Shown: positions 26,714 to 36,404, counted from the stretch's first letter. The stretch is 64,000 nucleotides of DNA from Urechidicola croceus (GCA_905181865.1 CAJIZG010000001.1:372001-436000); one strand, 5' to 3'. The notes: generated by a model not told the origin, from the sequence alone. A program made the numbers and translations.

Positions 26714-27734
26714 TCTAAAATCATACAATTTAATTTTCTTCCTTTTAATAGTATTATTAATTGGTGTTCTTATTTTCAATTTAAGTTTTGGATCAGTTTC
26801 CATTCCTTTCAGCAAAATAGTAGCCATACTTTTTAGCGAAGAAGAAGTTAAAGATTCTTGGAAAACAATCATTCTAGACTATAGAATTCCAAAATCTATT
26901 ACCGCTATTTTAGTTGGTTCAGGATTGTCTATTTCTGGCTTGTTAATGCAAACATTATTTAGAAATCCACTCGCTGGTCCCTTTGTTCTCGGTATAAGTT
27001 CTGGGGCAAGTTTAGGAGTTGCCTTATTGATTTTAGGAACCTCCTTGTTTGGTGGACTCGGATTTATTTCTAGTTCCAGTTTTGGAATAGCTATTGCCGC
27101 AAGTATTGGTTCTTTGGTGATTATGTCTACAGTCATGATTGTAGCCAATAGCGTACGAAACACGATGTCCATTTTAATTATTGGCTTGATGTTTGGAAGT
27201 ATAACTTCAGCTGTAATAAGTATTCTTGCATATTTTAGCGAACCTGAACAACTTCAAAAATTTATTTTTTGGGGGTTTGGAAGTTTAGGGAATTTAAGTT
27301 GGAATGAGTTATCCATTTTTAGCAGCTTTTATTTACTATCCATGTCATTGTTAGCATTCATATTAAAACCTCTCAACAGCCTACTTATAGGAGAAAGTTA
27401 TGCCATGAGTATGGGCGTAAACATTCGATTTGTTAGGAACATAATGCTCTTAATTACAAGTGTTTTAACGGGGGTAATTACAGCCTTTTCTGGTCCAATC
27501 GCATTTGTAGGCTTAGCCGTACCTCATATAGCCCGTTTGATTTTTAATACATCGAATCATACTATATTATTGCCGGCTTCTGCCATACTTGGCGCCATGT
27601 TAATGCTTATTGCTGATACCTTTGCCCAACTTCCTACAAGTCAATATACGCTTCCAATAAATGCTATAACTTCACTTTTTGGAGCACCCATTGTAATATG
27701 GCTTTTAGTTCGAAAAAAAAACTTATATCTCTAG
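26706..27734 (+). CDS. FecCD-family ABC transporter permease (iron-siderophore or B12)
   Basis: This 342-aa inner membrane protein has about ten transmembrane helices. It has the family signature GLLMQTLFRNPLAGPFVLG (about 80-98) and GPIAFVGLAVPHIARL (about 260-275), the loop that contacts the ATPase. It starts with TTG inside the end of rdgB. The ATPase follows 1 nt later. No substrate-binding protein or TonB-dependent receptor is adjacent, so heme, siderophore and cobalamin all remain possible. Confidence 0.92.
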   Translation: MNNLKSYNLIFFLLIVLLIGVLIFNLSFGSVSIPFSKIVAILFSEEEVKDSWKTIILDYRIPKSITAILVGSGLSISGLLMQTLFRNPLAGPFVLGISSGASLGVALLILGTSLFGGLGFISSSSFGIAIAASIGSLVIMSTVMIVANSVRNTMSILIIGLMFGSITSAVISILAYFSEPEQLQKFIFWGFGSLGNLSWNELSIFSSFYLLSMSLLAFILKPLNSLLIGESYAMSMGVNIRFVRNIMLLITSVLTGVITAFSGPIAFVGLAVPHIARLIFNTSNHTILLPASAILGAMLMLIADTFAQLPTSQYTLPINAITSLFGAPIVIWLLVRKKNLYL

Positions 27735-27735
27735 T

Positions 27736-28536
27736 TTGAATATAGACAACAAACATATCACTATTGAAGTTCAAGATTTGGCTATAGGATACACCTCTAG
27801 AAAAAAGGAAAATATCATTGTATCTAATTTAAACTTTAAAATAAAAAGAGGTTCATTTGTCTGTATTCTAGGGAAAAATGGTATTGGAAAATCTACCTTA
27901 TTAAAAACACTTTCTAGAGTCCAAAACCCTATTGATGGTCACGTAAAATTAGAAAACAAAAACATTAATACATATAGTAACCTTCAATTGGCCAAAAATT
28001 TAAGTCTCATATTAACAGAGAAATTACCTGAAAGTAATTTAACCGTGTATGAACTTATTGCCTTAGGAAGACAGCCCTACACCAATTGGATAGGAGCTTT
28101 AAAGGAAAAAGATATTGAGGCTATTGAGAAATCAATAAAGTTGACTAACATAGCACATTTAGTTTCCAAAAAATATTTCGAACTGAGTGATGGACAATTT
28201 CAACGCGTTTTAATTTCTAGAGCCCTAGCCCAAGATACGAATACCATAATCTTAGATGAACCGACAGTTCATTTAGACATTGAGCACACCTTAGAAACTT
28301 TTCAATTACTTCAAAAACTGGCCATTCAAGAAAACAAAACCATTATAGCTTCTACACATCAAATTCAACTAGCACTTCAAACTGCTTCGGAAATCTTTCT
28401 TATGACTGAGAAAGAATTTCTAATTGGAACCCCTAAAGAACTTATCTCAAAGAATCATATGGACAAACTATTCGATAATGAATCTATAATTTTCGATCCA
28501 ATAAAGGAACAATTTTTGTTAAAAAAAACACCTTAA
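27736..28536 (+). CDS. FecE/BtuD-type ABC transporter ATPase
   Basis: This 266-aa cytoplasmic ATPase partners the permease encoded directly upstream. Walker A is GKNGIGKSTLLK (about 46-57). The signature reads LSDGQFQRVLISRA, with Asp in place of the first Gly of LSGGQ, a variant seen in some family members. Walker B is TIILDEPTVHLD with the catalytic Glu. The switch His is in IIASTHQ. It starts with TTG, 1 nt after the permease stop. Confidence 0.92.
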   Translation: MNIDNKHITIEVQDLAIGYTSRKKENIIVSNLNFKIKRGSFVCILGKNGIGKSTLLKTLSRVQNPIDGHVKLENKNINTYSNLQLAKNLSLILTEKLPESNLTVYELIALGRQPYTNWIGALKEKDIEAIEKSIKLTNIAHLVSKKYFELSDGQFQRVLISRALAQDTNTIILDEPTVHLDIEHTLETFQLLQKLAIQENKTIIASTHQIQLALQTASEIFLMTEKEFLIGTPKELISKNHMDKLFDNESIIFDPIKEQFLLKKTP

Positions 28537-28609
28537 ACAAAATATTTAAATAATAGATCAACCCAACAGTTCTTATTAATTTCTTATTTTTGGTACAATA
28601 TTATTTTAT

Positions 28610-29638
28610 ATGAAAAAATACATCCTCCTCATAGCAGGTCTTGCATTTCTGTGGTCTTGTAAATCAAATAAGACGCTCTCGTCTGCAGAATTAACGTCCA
28701 ATTCTAAATTAATCACTTCGTATGCGAATACTATTAACGAAGCCGATATAAAAAAACATGTATTTACGTTAGCATCTGATGAATTTGAAGGTAGAAGAAC
28801 AGGTGAAAAAGGTCAGAAAATGGCTGCAGAATATTTGGCAAATGAATACAAAAGTTATGGCTTGAAAGGAAATCATTTAACTGGAGATTATTTTCAAAAT
28901 GTTCCCTTAGAAGCGTTAAAGAACAAATCTGAGCATCCATCTGAAAATGTAATAGGATTTATAGAAGGAATTGAAAAACCTGAGGAAATTGTTGTTATTT
29001 CGTCTCATTACGATCATGAGGGAATTAAAAATGGAGAAATTTATAACGGTGCTGACGATAATGCTTCTGGTACATCCGCAGTAATTGAAATCGCTCAAGC
29101 TTTTTCTGAAGCAAAAAAAGCAGGATATGGTCCAAAAAGGTCTCTACTATTCATTAACTTCACTGGAGAGGAAAAAGGGTTATTAGGTTCTGCATATTAT
29201 GTGAGTAATTCAACGTATCCATTAGAAAATATAACGGCTGCCTTAAACATAGATATGATTGGTAGAATTGGCAAAGACAAACCGGGTGATACCAATTATT
29301 TATATATAATTGGAGCAGACAGATTAAGTTCTGAATTACATCTTATTAATGAGGATGCCAATCAGAAATATTCAAAATTAGATTTAGATTACACCTACAA
29401 TGCCATAGATGATAAGAATCGATTCTATTATAGATCTGATCATTATAATTTTGCGAAACACAATATCCCCATTATATTTTATTTTAATGGTGTCCATGAA
29501 GACTATCATAAGCCTACGGATACTCCAGATAAAATTAACATAGAACTTCTTACGAGACGTGCTAGATTAATTTTTTATACTGCGTGGAAATTGGCAAATC
29601 GTGAAAATCGCATCATGGTTGATAAAGCGGATAAATAG
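28610..29638 (+). CDS. M28-family metallopeptidase lipoprotein
   Basis: This 342-aa protein has a lipoprotein signal with Cys17 (AFLWSCKSN). Two-zinc aminopeptidase motifs are SSHYDHEG (His/Asp), YNGADDNASGTSAV (bridging Asp), FTGEEKGLLGS (catalytic Glu), LNIDMIGR and the final RSDHYNFAKHNIP. It probably removes N-terminal residues from peptides at the cell envelope. It is convergent with holA, 3 nt away. Confidence 0.92.
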   Translation: MKKYILLIAGLAFLWSCKSNKTLSSAELTSNSKLITSYANTINEADIKKHVFTLASDEFEGRRTGEKGQKMAAEYLANEYKSYGLKGNHLTGDYFQNVPLEALKNKSEHPSENVIGFIEGIEKPEEIVVISSHYDHEGIKNGEIYNGADDNASGTSAVIEIAQAFSEAKKAGYGPKRSLLFINFTGEEKGLLGSAYYVSNSTYPLENITAALNIDMIGRIGKDKPGDTNYLYIIGADRLSSELHLINEDANQKYSKLDLDYTYNAIDDKNRFYYRSDHYNFAKHNIPIIFYFNGVHEDYHKPTDTPDKINIELLTRRARLIFYTAWKLANRENRIMVDKADK

Positions 29639-29641
29639 ATG

Positions 29642-30646
29642 TTAATGCAATATTTTAAAAAGTAATTCTTTAAGAATATCTATTGGCTGCAGAGCGCTCG
29701 CTCCTACCCCTTTACTTTTTAAATCAGCTTCCCGTAATAATCCTATTACTTGAGATACCTTCCGCATCGGGTAGTTCTTAGCCGCTGTTTGATAATCTTG
29801 AATAAAAAACGAGCTTATTTTTAATGCTTTTTCGACACTATCTCTGGTTTTATTCGATAAGCCATGGTATACTAACAATTTAGTGAAAAAACTATTTAAA
29901 ATAGATATGGTCATAATAATTGAATGGCTTTTCTGATTCTGTCCAAAATAATTAATAATCTGATTTGCCTTCACAACTTTCTTTTCTCCAATCATTTTTT
30001 GCAATTCAAAGTTATTGAAGTCTTTACTTATCCCAATATTATCTTCAATAAGTTTTGGGGTAATTTCACTTCCTTGCGGCGCAACAAGCATTAACTTATC
30101 AAGTTCATTACTGATTTTGCTCAAATCATTACCTAAGAACTCCACAAGCATCTGAGTAGCTTTAGGATTAATCTCATATTTCTTTCCAGACAATACTCTA
30201 CGAATCCAATCTCCAACTTGGTTCTCATATAACTTTTTACTTTCAAATAATTGACCATGCTTAGAAATTGCTTTTACCAATTTCTTGCGTTTGTCTAACG
30301 TTTTATATTTATAGCAGAAAACGAGTACAGTGGTTGGTTGCGGATTCTCAACATAACTTAGTAAATTCTCAATAGATCGAGACAATTCCTGTGCTTCCCG
30401 AACAATAATCACTTGCTTATCCGCCATCATTGGATACCGTTTAGCATTAGAAATAACTTCTTCTATAGATACATTTCTACCATACATTACCATTTGGTTA
30501 AACCCCTTTTCGGATTCTGTGAGTATTGATTTTTCAATATATTCAGAAATCTTATCAATATAATAAGGTTCTTCTCCCATTAAAAAATAAATAGGCTTCA
30601 CCAAACCTGCTTCAATATCACCAACTATTTCAGTTACCTTCGACAT
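29642..30646 (-). CDS. holA: DNA polymerase III subunit delta
   Basis: This clamp-loader subunit opens the sliding clamp. The 334-aa length fits. The start has KPIYFLMGEEPYYIDKISEYI, the typical HolA N-terminus. A central AAA+-like region without a functional P-loop follows, then a C-terminal helical collar (ILNSFFTKLLVYHGL, later QPIDILKELLFKILH). It is divergent from the HsdR-N-like gene with only 28 nt between the starts, so the promoters must overlap. Confidence 0.93.
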   Translation of the reverse strand: MSKVTEIVGDIEAGLVKPIYFLMGEEPYYIDKISEYIEKSILTESEKGFNQMVMYGRNVSIEEVISNAKRYPMMADKQVIIVREAQELSRSIENLLSYVENPQPTTVLVFCYKYKTLDKRKKLVKAISKHGQLFESKKLYENQVGDWIRRVLSGKKYEINPKATQMLVEFLGNDLSKISNELDKLMLVAPQGSEITPKLIEDNIGISKDFNNFELQKMIGEKKVVKANQIINYFGQNQKSHSIIMTISILNSFFTKLLVYHGLSNKTRDSVEKALKISSFFIQDYQTAAKNYPMRKVSQVIGLLREADLKSKGVGASALQPIDILKELLFKILH

Positions 30647-30674
30647 TAATAAATAATATTTATACTTTTACCCA

Positions 30675-31133
30675 ATGCAAAAATTAAATTTACCTTCTTT
30701 TCAGTTCAAACTCAAAAGTAGTGAAAATAAGCAACTTATATTTGATATCATTCGAAAAAAATATGTGGTTTTAACCCCTGAAGAATGGGTCAGACAAAAC
30801 CTCATTCATTTCTTAATTAAGGAAAAAAATTACCCTATTTCATTAATATCCTGTGAAAAACAACTCCTTGTAAATAAATTAAAAAAGCGATTTGATCTAT
30901 TAATATATGGTCCAAATGGCACGCCTATCTTAATTATAGAATGCAAATCTCCTAAGGTTAAAATTTCACAAGATACATTTGATCAAATTGCCCGATACAA
31001 TATGGAATTGAAATCAGAATTTTTGGTTGTAAGCAATGGTATAATACATTATTCATGTAAAGTGAACCATGAAGACCAATCGTACATATTTCTGGAAGAG
31101 ATTCCAAAATATGAAGACATCTATCGTAACTAA
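30675..31133 (+). CDS. HsdR N-terminal-like (PD-(D/E)XK) protein
   Basis: This 152-aa protein has the nuclease-fold pattern seen at the N-terminus of type I restriction HsdR. RFDLLIYGP supplies the Asp, and PILIIECKSPKVK supplies the E-x-K pair, followed by FDQIARYNMELKSEFLVVSNG. It stands alone without hsdM/hsdS or a helicase domain, so it is not a restriction system. It may be a stand-alone nuclease or nucleic-acid-binding protein of unknown role. Flavobacterial genomes keep it next to holA (known pattern), suggesting a housekeeping task in DNA metabolism (inference). Confidence 0.85.
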   Translation: MQKLNLPSFQFKLKSSENKQLIFDIIRKKYVVLTPEEWVRQNLIHFLIKEKNYPISLISCEKQLLVNKLKKRFDLLIYGPNGTPILIIECKSPKVKISQDTFDQIARYNMELKSEFLVVSNGIIHYSCKVNHEDQSYIFLEEIPKYEDIYRN

Positions 31134-31300
31134 ATTGGGCTAATTCATCATCAATTTCCTTAAATTGGTTAAAATCGTACTAGCATAATATTTGAGTGAT
31201 TATTGAATTTTCTTTAACTCATCCTTACTTTAATCATTGATTATTAGGCTTACATATAAAATTAATGAAAAAAAATAAGGCTAATAAAATTAATAAACTT

Positions 31301-31308
31301 TACATTTG
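31301..31308 (+). promoter_or_regulatory. -7 box (TACATTTG) for the cold-shock gene
   Basis: TACATTTG lies 23 nt before the ATG at 31332. The remaining 160 nt of this intergenic region show no other feature. Confidence 0.45.
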
Positions 31309-31331
31309 TACTTTAATAATACAATTTTTTA

Positions 31332-31523
31332 ATGAAAAACGGAACAGTAAAATTTTTTAATGAATCTAAAGGCTTTGGGTTTATTATAGAAGACGATTCA
31401 AAAGAAGAATACTTCGTGCACATTTCAGGTCTAGTTGATAAGGTAAATGAAGGTGACGCAGTAGAATTTGAATTAAAAGAAGGTAAAAAAGGACTAAATG
31501 CAGTTAACGTTAGAGGGATCTAA
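31332..31523 (+). CDS. Cold-shock-domain protein
   Basis: This 63-aa single-stranded nucleic-acid-binding protein has RNP1 KGFGFI and RNP2 YFVHIS (VFVH in E. coli CspA) in the five-strand OB fold. It acts as an RNA chaperone or antiterminator. The RNA terminator directly behind it makes it monocistronic. Confidence 0.95.
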   Translation: MKNGTVKFFNESKGFGFIIEDDSKEEYFVHISGLVDKVNEGDAVEFELKEGKKGLNAVNVRGI

Positions 31524-31547
31524 TATTATTCAACTTTTTTTGTACAA

Positions 31548-31574
31548 AGCTTGTAGCCACTACAGGCTTTTTTT
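31548..31574 (+). terminator. Terminator of the cold-shock gene
   Basis: The nine-pair stem AGCTTGTAG/CTACAGGCT (one G-U) has a 3-nt loop and is followed by a run of seven T's. Confidence 0.85.
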
Positions 31575-31609
31575 GTGCCATATTTTAGAGTAAATTAATA
31601 CTTCCATTT

Positions 31610-32614
31610 GTGAAAATTGCCATTGTCATATTAAATTGGAACGGGAAAAATTTATTAAAAAAATTTATACCTTCAATAATTCAATATACTGATTCGAAAT
31701 ACGCTGAAATATATGTTGCCGACAACGCATCTACAGACGATTCTATTTCGTATCTAAAAGAACACTTCCCAACAATTAAAATTATTCAAAACAATGTAAA
31801 TGAGGGGTTTGCTAAAGGATATAACGAAGCGCTTAAAAATATTGATGCACCCTATTTTGCACTTCTAAACTCTGATATTGAAGTTACCGAAAACTGGCTC
31901 GACCCCATACTTAGCCATTTTGAAAATAATCCGGAAACGGCAATTGTCCAGCCCAAAATATTGGATTTCAATAACAAACAATTCTTTGAATATGCTGGAG
32001 CAGCCGGTGGTTTTATTGACAAATATGGCTTTGCATATTGTAGGGGTAGAATCTTTAATAAAATAGAAAAAGACAAAGGACAATATCATAAAAATACAGA
32101 AATATTTTGGGCATCTGGCGCTTGTTTTTGTATACGCTCAAAAATTTTCAAGGAGTTAAATGGATTTGACGAACGTTATTTTGCTCATTTCGAAGAAATT
32201 GATCTTTGTTGGCGTGCTAAAAATCTAAATTATTCTATAAAATATAATAGTGAATCTGTTGTATACCATGTTGGTGGAGCTACTCTTAAAGTTTCAAATC
32301 CAAAAAAGACCTATCTGAATTTTCGTAACAACCTTTATACACTTGTAAAAAATTTACCAAAAAAGAATTTATTTTCTATACTATTTATTCGATTAGTATT
32401 AGATGGAATCGCTGGAGTGATATATTTATTTCAATTAAAACCTAAACATACTTTTGCAATTGTAAAGGCACATTTTAGTTTTTACAGAAAATTATCGGAA
32501 AATTTAAAAATCAGAAAAGAAAATAACTTGAAAAAAGAAAAATATTACGCAACCAAAAGTATCATTTGGTCTTATTTTGTCAGTGGAAAGAAACATTATT
32601 CTGACCTCGATTAA
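31610..32614 (+). CDS. Family 2 glycosyltransferase (rhamnosyltransferase-like)
   Basis: This 334-aa protein starts with GTG. GT-A fold motifs are VILNWNGKNLLKKFI, the metal-binding LLNSDIEV (DxD-type, about 85-92) and GFDERYFAHFEEIDLCWRA, the acidic base region of this GT2 subgroup. A hydrophobic stretch near residues 262-282 may attach it to the membrane. It probably adds a sugar to a surface glycan. It is not next to other glycan genes, and its stop overlaps that of the convergent Sua5/YciO gene by 4 nt. Confidence 0.87.
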   Translation: MKIAIVILNWNGKNLLKKFIPSIIQYTDSKYAEIYVADNASTDDSISYLKEHFPTIKIIQNNVNEGFAKGYNEALKNIDAPYFALLNSDIEVTENWLDPILSHFENNPETAIVQPKILDFNNKQFFEYAGAAGGFIDKYGFAYCRGRIFNKIEKDKGQYHKNTEIFWASGACFCIRSKIFKELNGFDERYFAHFEEIDLCWRAKNLNYSIKYNSESVVYHVGGATLKVSNPKKTYLNFRNNLYTLVKNLPKKNLFSILFIRLVLDGIAGVIYLFQLKPKHTFAIVKAHFSFYRKLSENLKIRKENNLKKEKYYATKSIIWSYFVSGKKHYSDLD

Positions 32615-33231
32615 AAAATATTTATTGAGCCTTTTCCTTCTCTTATGACTTCTGGAATATCAGTCGTTAAATCTATCACTGTTGAAGCTATATTATCTCC
32701 ATAACCACTATCAATAACTATATCTACCAAATTTGACCACTTTTCAAAAATCAATTCTGGATCCGTTGTATACTCCAATAACTCATCCTCATCATGAATA
32801 GAAGTGGAAACTATAGGATTTCCTAAAGCCTTAACAATCGCTCTAGTAATATTATTATCTGGCACCCTAATCCCTACGGTTTTCTTTTTCTTAAAAGCCT
32901 TTGGAAGGTTATTGTTTCCAGGTAATATAAAAGTATAAGGTCCTGGCAAAGCACGTTTTAATATTTTAAATGTTGAAGATTGAATTTGTCGAACGTAATC
33001 AGATAAATGACTTAAGTCATTGCAGATAAAAGACAAATTAGCTTTCTCCAATTTCACTCCTTTTATCTTCGCTATTTTAGCAAGTGCTTTCGTGTTTGAA
33101 ATATCGCAACCCAATCCATATACAGTGTCGGTTGGGTAAATAACCAATCCTCCTTTTTTAAGAATCTTTACAATCTTCTCAATTTCATTCGGATTTGGAT
33201 TCTCTTCGTAAATTTTGATTAATTGTGCCAT
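32611..33231 (-). CDS. YrdC/Sua5/YciO-family protein (threonylcarbamoyl-AMP synthase)
   Basis: This 206-aa protein has IYPTDTVYGLGCDIS, KIKGVKLEKANLSF, PGPYTFILPG and VGIRVPDN, the nucleotide- and threonine-binding elements of the YrdC fold. TsaC/Sua5 makes threonylcarbamoyl-adenylate for t6A37 in ANN-decoding tRNAs. The KIKGVKLEKANLSF form is closer to the YciO branch, whose role is less certain. It lacks the C-terminal Sua5 domain. Confidence 0.88.
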   Translation of the reverse strand: MAQLIKIYEENPNPNEIEKIVKILKKGGLVIYPTDTVYGLGCDISNTKALAKIAKIKGVKLEKANLSFICNDLSHLSDYVRQIQSSTFKILKRALPGPYTFILPGNNNLPKAFKKKKTVGIRVPDNNITRAIVKALGNPIVSTSIHDEDELLEYTTDPELIFEKWSNLVDIVIDSGYGDNIASTVIDLTTDIPEVIREGKGSINIF

Positions 33232-33260
33232 TTTAATTTAATTTTGTAAAAAAGGTTTTT

Positions 33261-34133
33261 ATGGAATACTTGAAAAACAAATGTAACAAAATCTTTATAT
33301 GCTTTTTATTTATTCTAGGATTATATTCTTGTAGTGAAGATGCCGAAATTCAACTAAATAAAAATCTCCAAAAGCAGGAAAAAATCAATGTTTCTTATGG
33401 CACAGATACGGCACAAAAATATGATTTATATTTACCTGCTGATCGATCAAAATCCTTTACTAAGTTTTTTGTTTTAATTCATGGAGGCTCTTGGATTAGT
33501 GGCGATAAAAGTGATTTAAATTATTTAGTCCAATCACTTCAAAATAACTTTTCAGAATATGCTATTGTAAATTTAAATTACCGATTGGCATCTCTAACTA
33601 GAAATGCCTTTCCTATGCAACTTAACGATATAGAAAGTGCTATATCACATTTAAAATCAAATGCAGAAACGAATCAAATTAGCGAGAATAGTGCCTTTAT
33701 AGGAATAAGTGCTGGAGCACATCTTTCGATGTTATATAGTTACCAGAACCCAATTAACGTTGAGATGATTTGTAGCATTGTGGGACCCACTAATTTTACA
33801 GATCCCAATTATTTAGATAATCCTGATTTCAACAATTTTGTCTTAGGCTTGCAATTAATTACAGGAGAGAATTTTGAAACCAACCCTCGCTACTTCGAAA
33901 ATTTAAGCCCCTACCATATAGTAACAGAAAGTGCTCCTCCAACTATTTTGTTTTATGGAGGAAAAGATGAACTTGTACCTACTTCACAAGGTATCGATTT
34001 GGATATTAAACTATCTGAACTCAATATCGACCATGAGTTTACATTGTATGAAAATGAAGGTCATGGCTGGCAAGGACAAAGTGCTATAGACACTAATAAC
34101 AAATTAATTAGTTTTATAAAAAAGCATTTTTAA
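33261..34133 (+). CDS. Alpha/beta-hydrolase lipoprotein (esterase/lipase, HSL-like)
   Basis: This 290-aa protein has a lipoprotein signal ending LYSCSED. It shows the oxyanion motif HGGSWISGD, the nucleophile elbow GISAGAHLS, the acid in GGKDELVP and the His in NEGHGWQG, a complete triad. It is likely a carboxylesterase of the BD-FAE type at the cell envelope. The substrate is unknown. Its stop overlaps that of the convergent response-regulator gene by 4 nt. Confidence 0.88.
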   Translation: MEYLKNKCNKIFICFLFILGLYSCSEDAEIQLNKNLQKQEKINVSYGTDTAQKYDLYLPADRSKSFTKFFVLIHGGSWISGDKSDLNYLVQSLQNNFSEYAIVNLNYRLASLTRNAFPMQLNDIESAISHLKSNAETNQISENSAFIGISAGAHLSMLYSYQNPINVEMICSIVGPTNFTDPNYLDNPDFNNFVLGLQLITGENFETNPRYFENLSPYHIVTESAPPTILFYGGKDELVPTSQGIDLDIKLSELNIDHEFTLYENEGHGWQGQSAIDTNNKLISFIKKHF

Positions 34134-34825
34134 TTTTCTATGAGACGGAATCCTTCTCCATGAATATTTAAGATTTCAACAGAGTCATCTACTCTCAAAT
34201 ACTTTCTTAATTTGGCTATATATACATCCATACTTCGAGATGTAAAATAATTATCATCTCTCCAAATTTTTGTCAATGCCAATTCTCTAGGCATCAAATC
34301 ATTTTTATGTACAGCTAGCATTTTTAAAAGTTTATTCTCCTTTGGCGATAATTTAATAGATTCTTTGCCTTCAAGAGTTAAATGCCTCAGTTTAGAGTTT
34401 AAATGAAATTTACCGATTTTAAATTCAAAGACTTCATCTTCTAGGGCCTTTTCATTTTCCTTTCGCTGTAAAATCACCTTAATTTTATATAATAAAACCT
34501 CAGAGTCAAAAGGTTTATTCAAATAATCATCAGCCCCAGCTTGATACCCTCTTAAAACGTCCTCCTTCATTGTCTTGGCCGTTAAAAAAATTATTGGTAT
34601 TTCAGAATTTGATGATCTTACATCTTTTGCCAATGAAAACCCATCCTTTCTTGGCATCATTACGTCAAAGATACATAAGTCAAACTCATGATTCTTAAAC
34701 ATAATAAGCCCTTCTAATCCATCTTTAGCATGTGTCACATCATAATCATTTAACATTAAATAATCTTTTAGAACCTTTCCAAAGTTTGGATCGTCTTCTA
34801 CTAATAAAATTCTTGCATTTCCCAT
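34130..34825 (-). CDS. OmpR-family response regulator
   Basis: This 231-aa protein has a receiver domain (1-120) with ILLVEDDPN, the phospho-acceptor Asp54 (CIFDVMMP) and FLTAKTMKED (Lys switch). A winged-helix DNA-binding domain occupies about 130-229 (SPKENKLLKML, DVYIAKLRKYL). It is encoded 10 nt after the histidine kinase and surely forms a two-component system with it. The pair resembles RprX/RprY of Bacteroides in arrangement (family knowledge); target genes cannot be read here. Confidence 0.95.
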   Translation of the reverse strand: MGNARILLVEDDPNFGKVLKDYLMLNDYDVTHAKDGLEGLIMFKNHEFDLCIFDVMMPRKDGFSLAKDVRSSNSEIPIIFLTAKTMKEDVLRGYQAGADDYLNKPFDSEVLLYKIKVILQRKENEKALEDEVFEFKIGKFHLNSKLRHLTLEGKESIKLSPKENKLLKMLAVHKNDLMPRELALTKIWRDDNYFTSRSMDVYIAKLRKYLRVDDSVEILNIHGEGFRLIEN

Positions 34826-34835
34826 AATCTACTAT

Positions 34836-36404
34836 TTATATCAAAGGTAACTTCACTATAAAAGTACTTCCTTTTCCTTTTTCACTTTCAACGTGAATCG
34901 TTCCTTGATGATGATCTACTATTTTTTTTACATATGCTAAACCGAGCCCATGTCCTTTAACATCGTGTACATTCCCTTTTTCTTCTCTATAAAACTTTTT
35001 AAAAATATTCTTCTGCACACTTTTAGTCATTCCCATTCCCTGATCTTTCACCATCAATACAACATGTTTTGAAGTACTTTCTGTGATTACTTCTATTTTT
35101 GGTGATTCCGGTGAATATTTAATAGCATTATCAATTACATTAATAATAACATTTGTTAAATGAAAATTATTTGCCAATATAGCAGATGATGTAGCTTTCA
35201 AATTTGTTTTAATCGTTCCTCCCTTACTCTTCACTAATAAGTCTAAGTGACTCATAGCGACTTCCAGTAAGTCGTGTAAGTTTTGCTTATCTTTACTAAC
35301 ATCCAATTGATTCTTTTCTAATTGAGAAATTCTCAATACGTTTTCTACTTGAGCATGCATTCTTTTGTTCTCTTCTCTAATCATATTAGAATATCTCAGC
35401 ACCTTTTCTTGGTCATTAATAATTTTAGGATTCTTAATGGCATCTAGTGCAAGATTAATTGTAGCTATCGGAGTCTTAAACTCATGGGTCATGTTATTGA
35501 TAAAATCCGTCTTTATATCCGCTATTTTCTTTTGTTTGATCATTTGATGTAAGGAACTAACAAATACAAATATTAAAACAACGATTAGCAAGGCTGAAAT
35601 TCCTAGAATTTTTCCAATTGATCTAATCAAATAGTTATTTTTATCTGGAAAACTTACATGAAGTTGATAACTACTATTTCCCTCATTATCTGCAAATAAC
35701 GATACTGTATAGGTTTTTTTCGCAGATTTTCTAAAATAACCCGACTTTAATTTAGTCGCAAGTTCGTTATCATATACACCATATTTAAATTTCAAATCAA
35801 TTCCACGTTGAACCAATTCATTCGATAAATTTAATTGTAACTCATTATTACTAACTCTTGAGAGTATTGGAATACGACTAGCCATAAGTTCAGTTTGAGC
35901 CTTTATAACGCCCCTTTCTATTTCATCTAACCTAGTAAAGCGGGTAAATTGTTCTACGGGTGTATATCCAACTATAGCACCTTCACTCGATACTATATTC
36001 TTTTTTCTAGTAATTTTCTCTTTACTAAATAGGTTAGGAAAATCAATAGAATCATTTTCAAAAAAATCTGAAGGCACTCTATAATTTTCGCTCAGTATAA
36101 TTTGGGCATATTCAAACGTTTCATTTCTACCTGTATCAATTTGTTGGTATAAATATGTTTTTAATTCAGACTCTACAATCTGTTCCCTACTAGAGGCAAA
36201 CTGCGCAATATTTTCATACATATCGTCTAACTCACGTTCGCTAATATTATTAGCAACCTCATTCAAGGCAGATTTCACATCAATCGTAAATTGATTTTCT
36301 GTTATTTCAATGTAACTCTTGGTCCAGTATATTTGAACGGAGATAATTCCAATTAATGAAACACTCATTAAAATTACAATAAGTACAAAAACCCTTTTAT
36401 TCAT
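34836..36404 (-). CDS. Membrane sensor histidine kinase
   Basis: This 522-aa protein has membrane helices at about 6-27 and 268-290 that bracket a periplasmic sensor of roughly 240 residues with no recognised fold. No HAMP domain is apparent. The H-box is FINNMTHEFKTPIATI (His about 310), the N-box NVIDNAIKYSPE, G1 KDQGMGM and G2 GHGLGLAYVKKI. It is paired with the response regulator 10 nt downstream. Confidence 0.95.
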   Translation of the reverse strand: MNKRVFVLIVILMSVSLIGIISVQIYWTKSYIEITENQFTIDVKSALNEVANNISERELDDMYENIAQFASSREQIVESELKTYLYQQIDTGRNETFEYAQIILSENYRVPSDFFENDSIDFPNLFSKEKITRKKNIVSSEGAIVGYTPVEQFTRFTRLDEIERGVIKAQTELMASRIPILSRVSNNELQLNLSNELVQRGIDLKFKYGVYDNELATKLKSGYFRKSAKKTYTVSLFADNEGNSSYQLHVSFPDKNNYLIRSIGKILGISALLIVVLIFVFVSSLHQMIKQKKIADIKTDFINNMTHEFKTPIATINLALDAIKNPKIINDQEKVLRYSNMIREENKRMHAQVENVLRISQLEKNQLDVSKDKQNLHDLLEVAMSHLDLLVKSKGGTIKTNLKATSSAILANNFHLTNVIINVIDNAIKYSPESPKIEVITESTSKHVVLMVKDQGMGMTKSVQKNIFKKFYREEKGNVHDVKGHGLGLAYVKKIVDHHQGTIHVESEKGKGSTFIVKLPLI

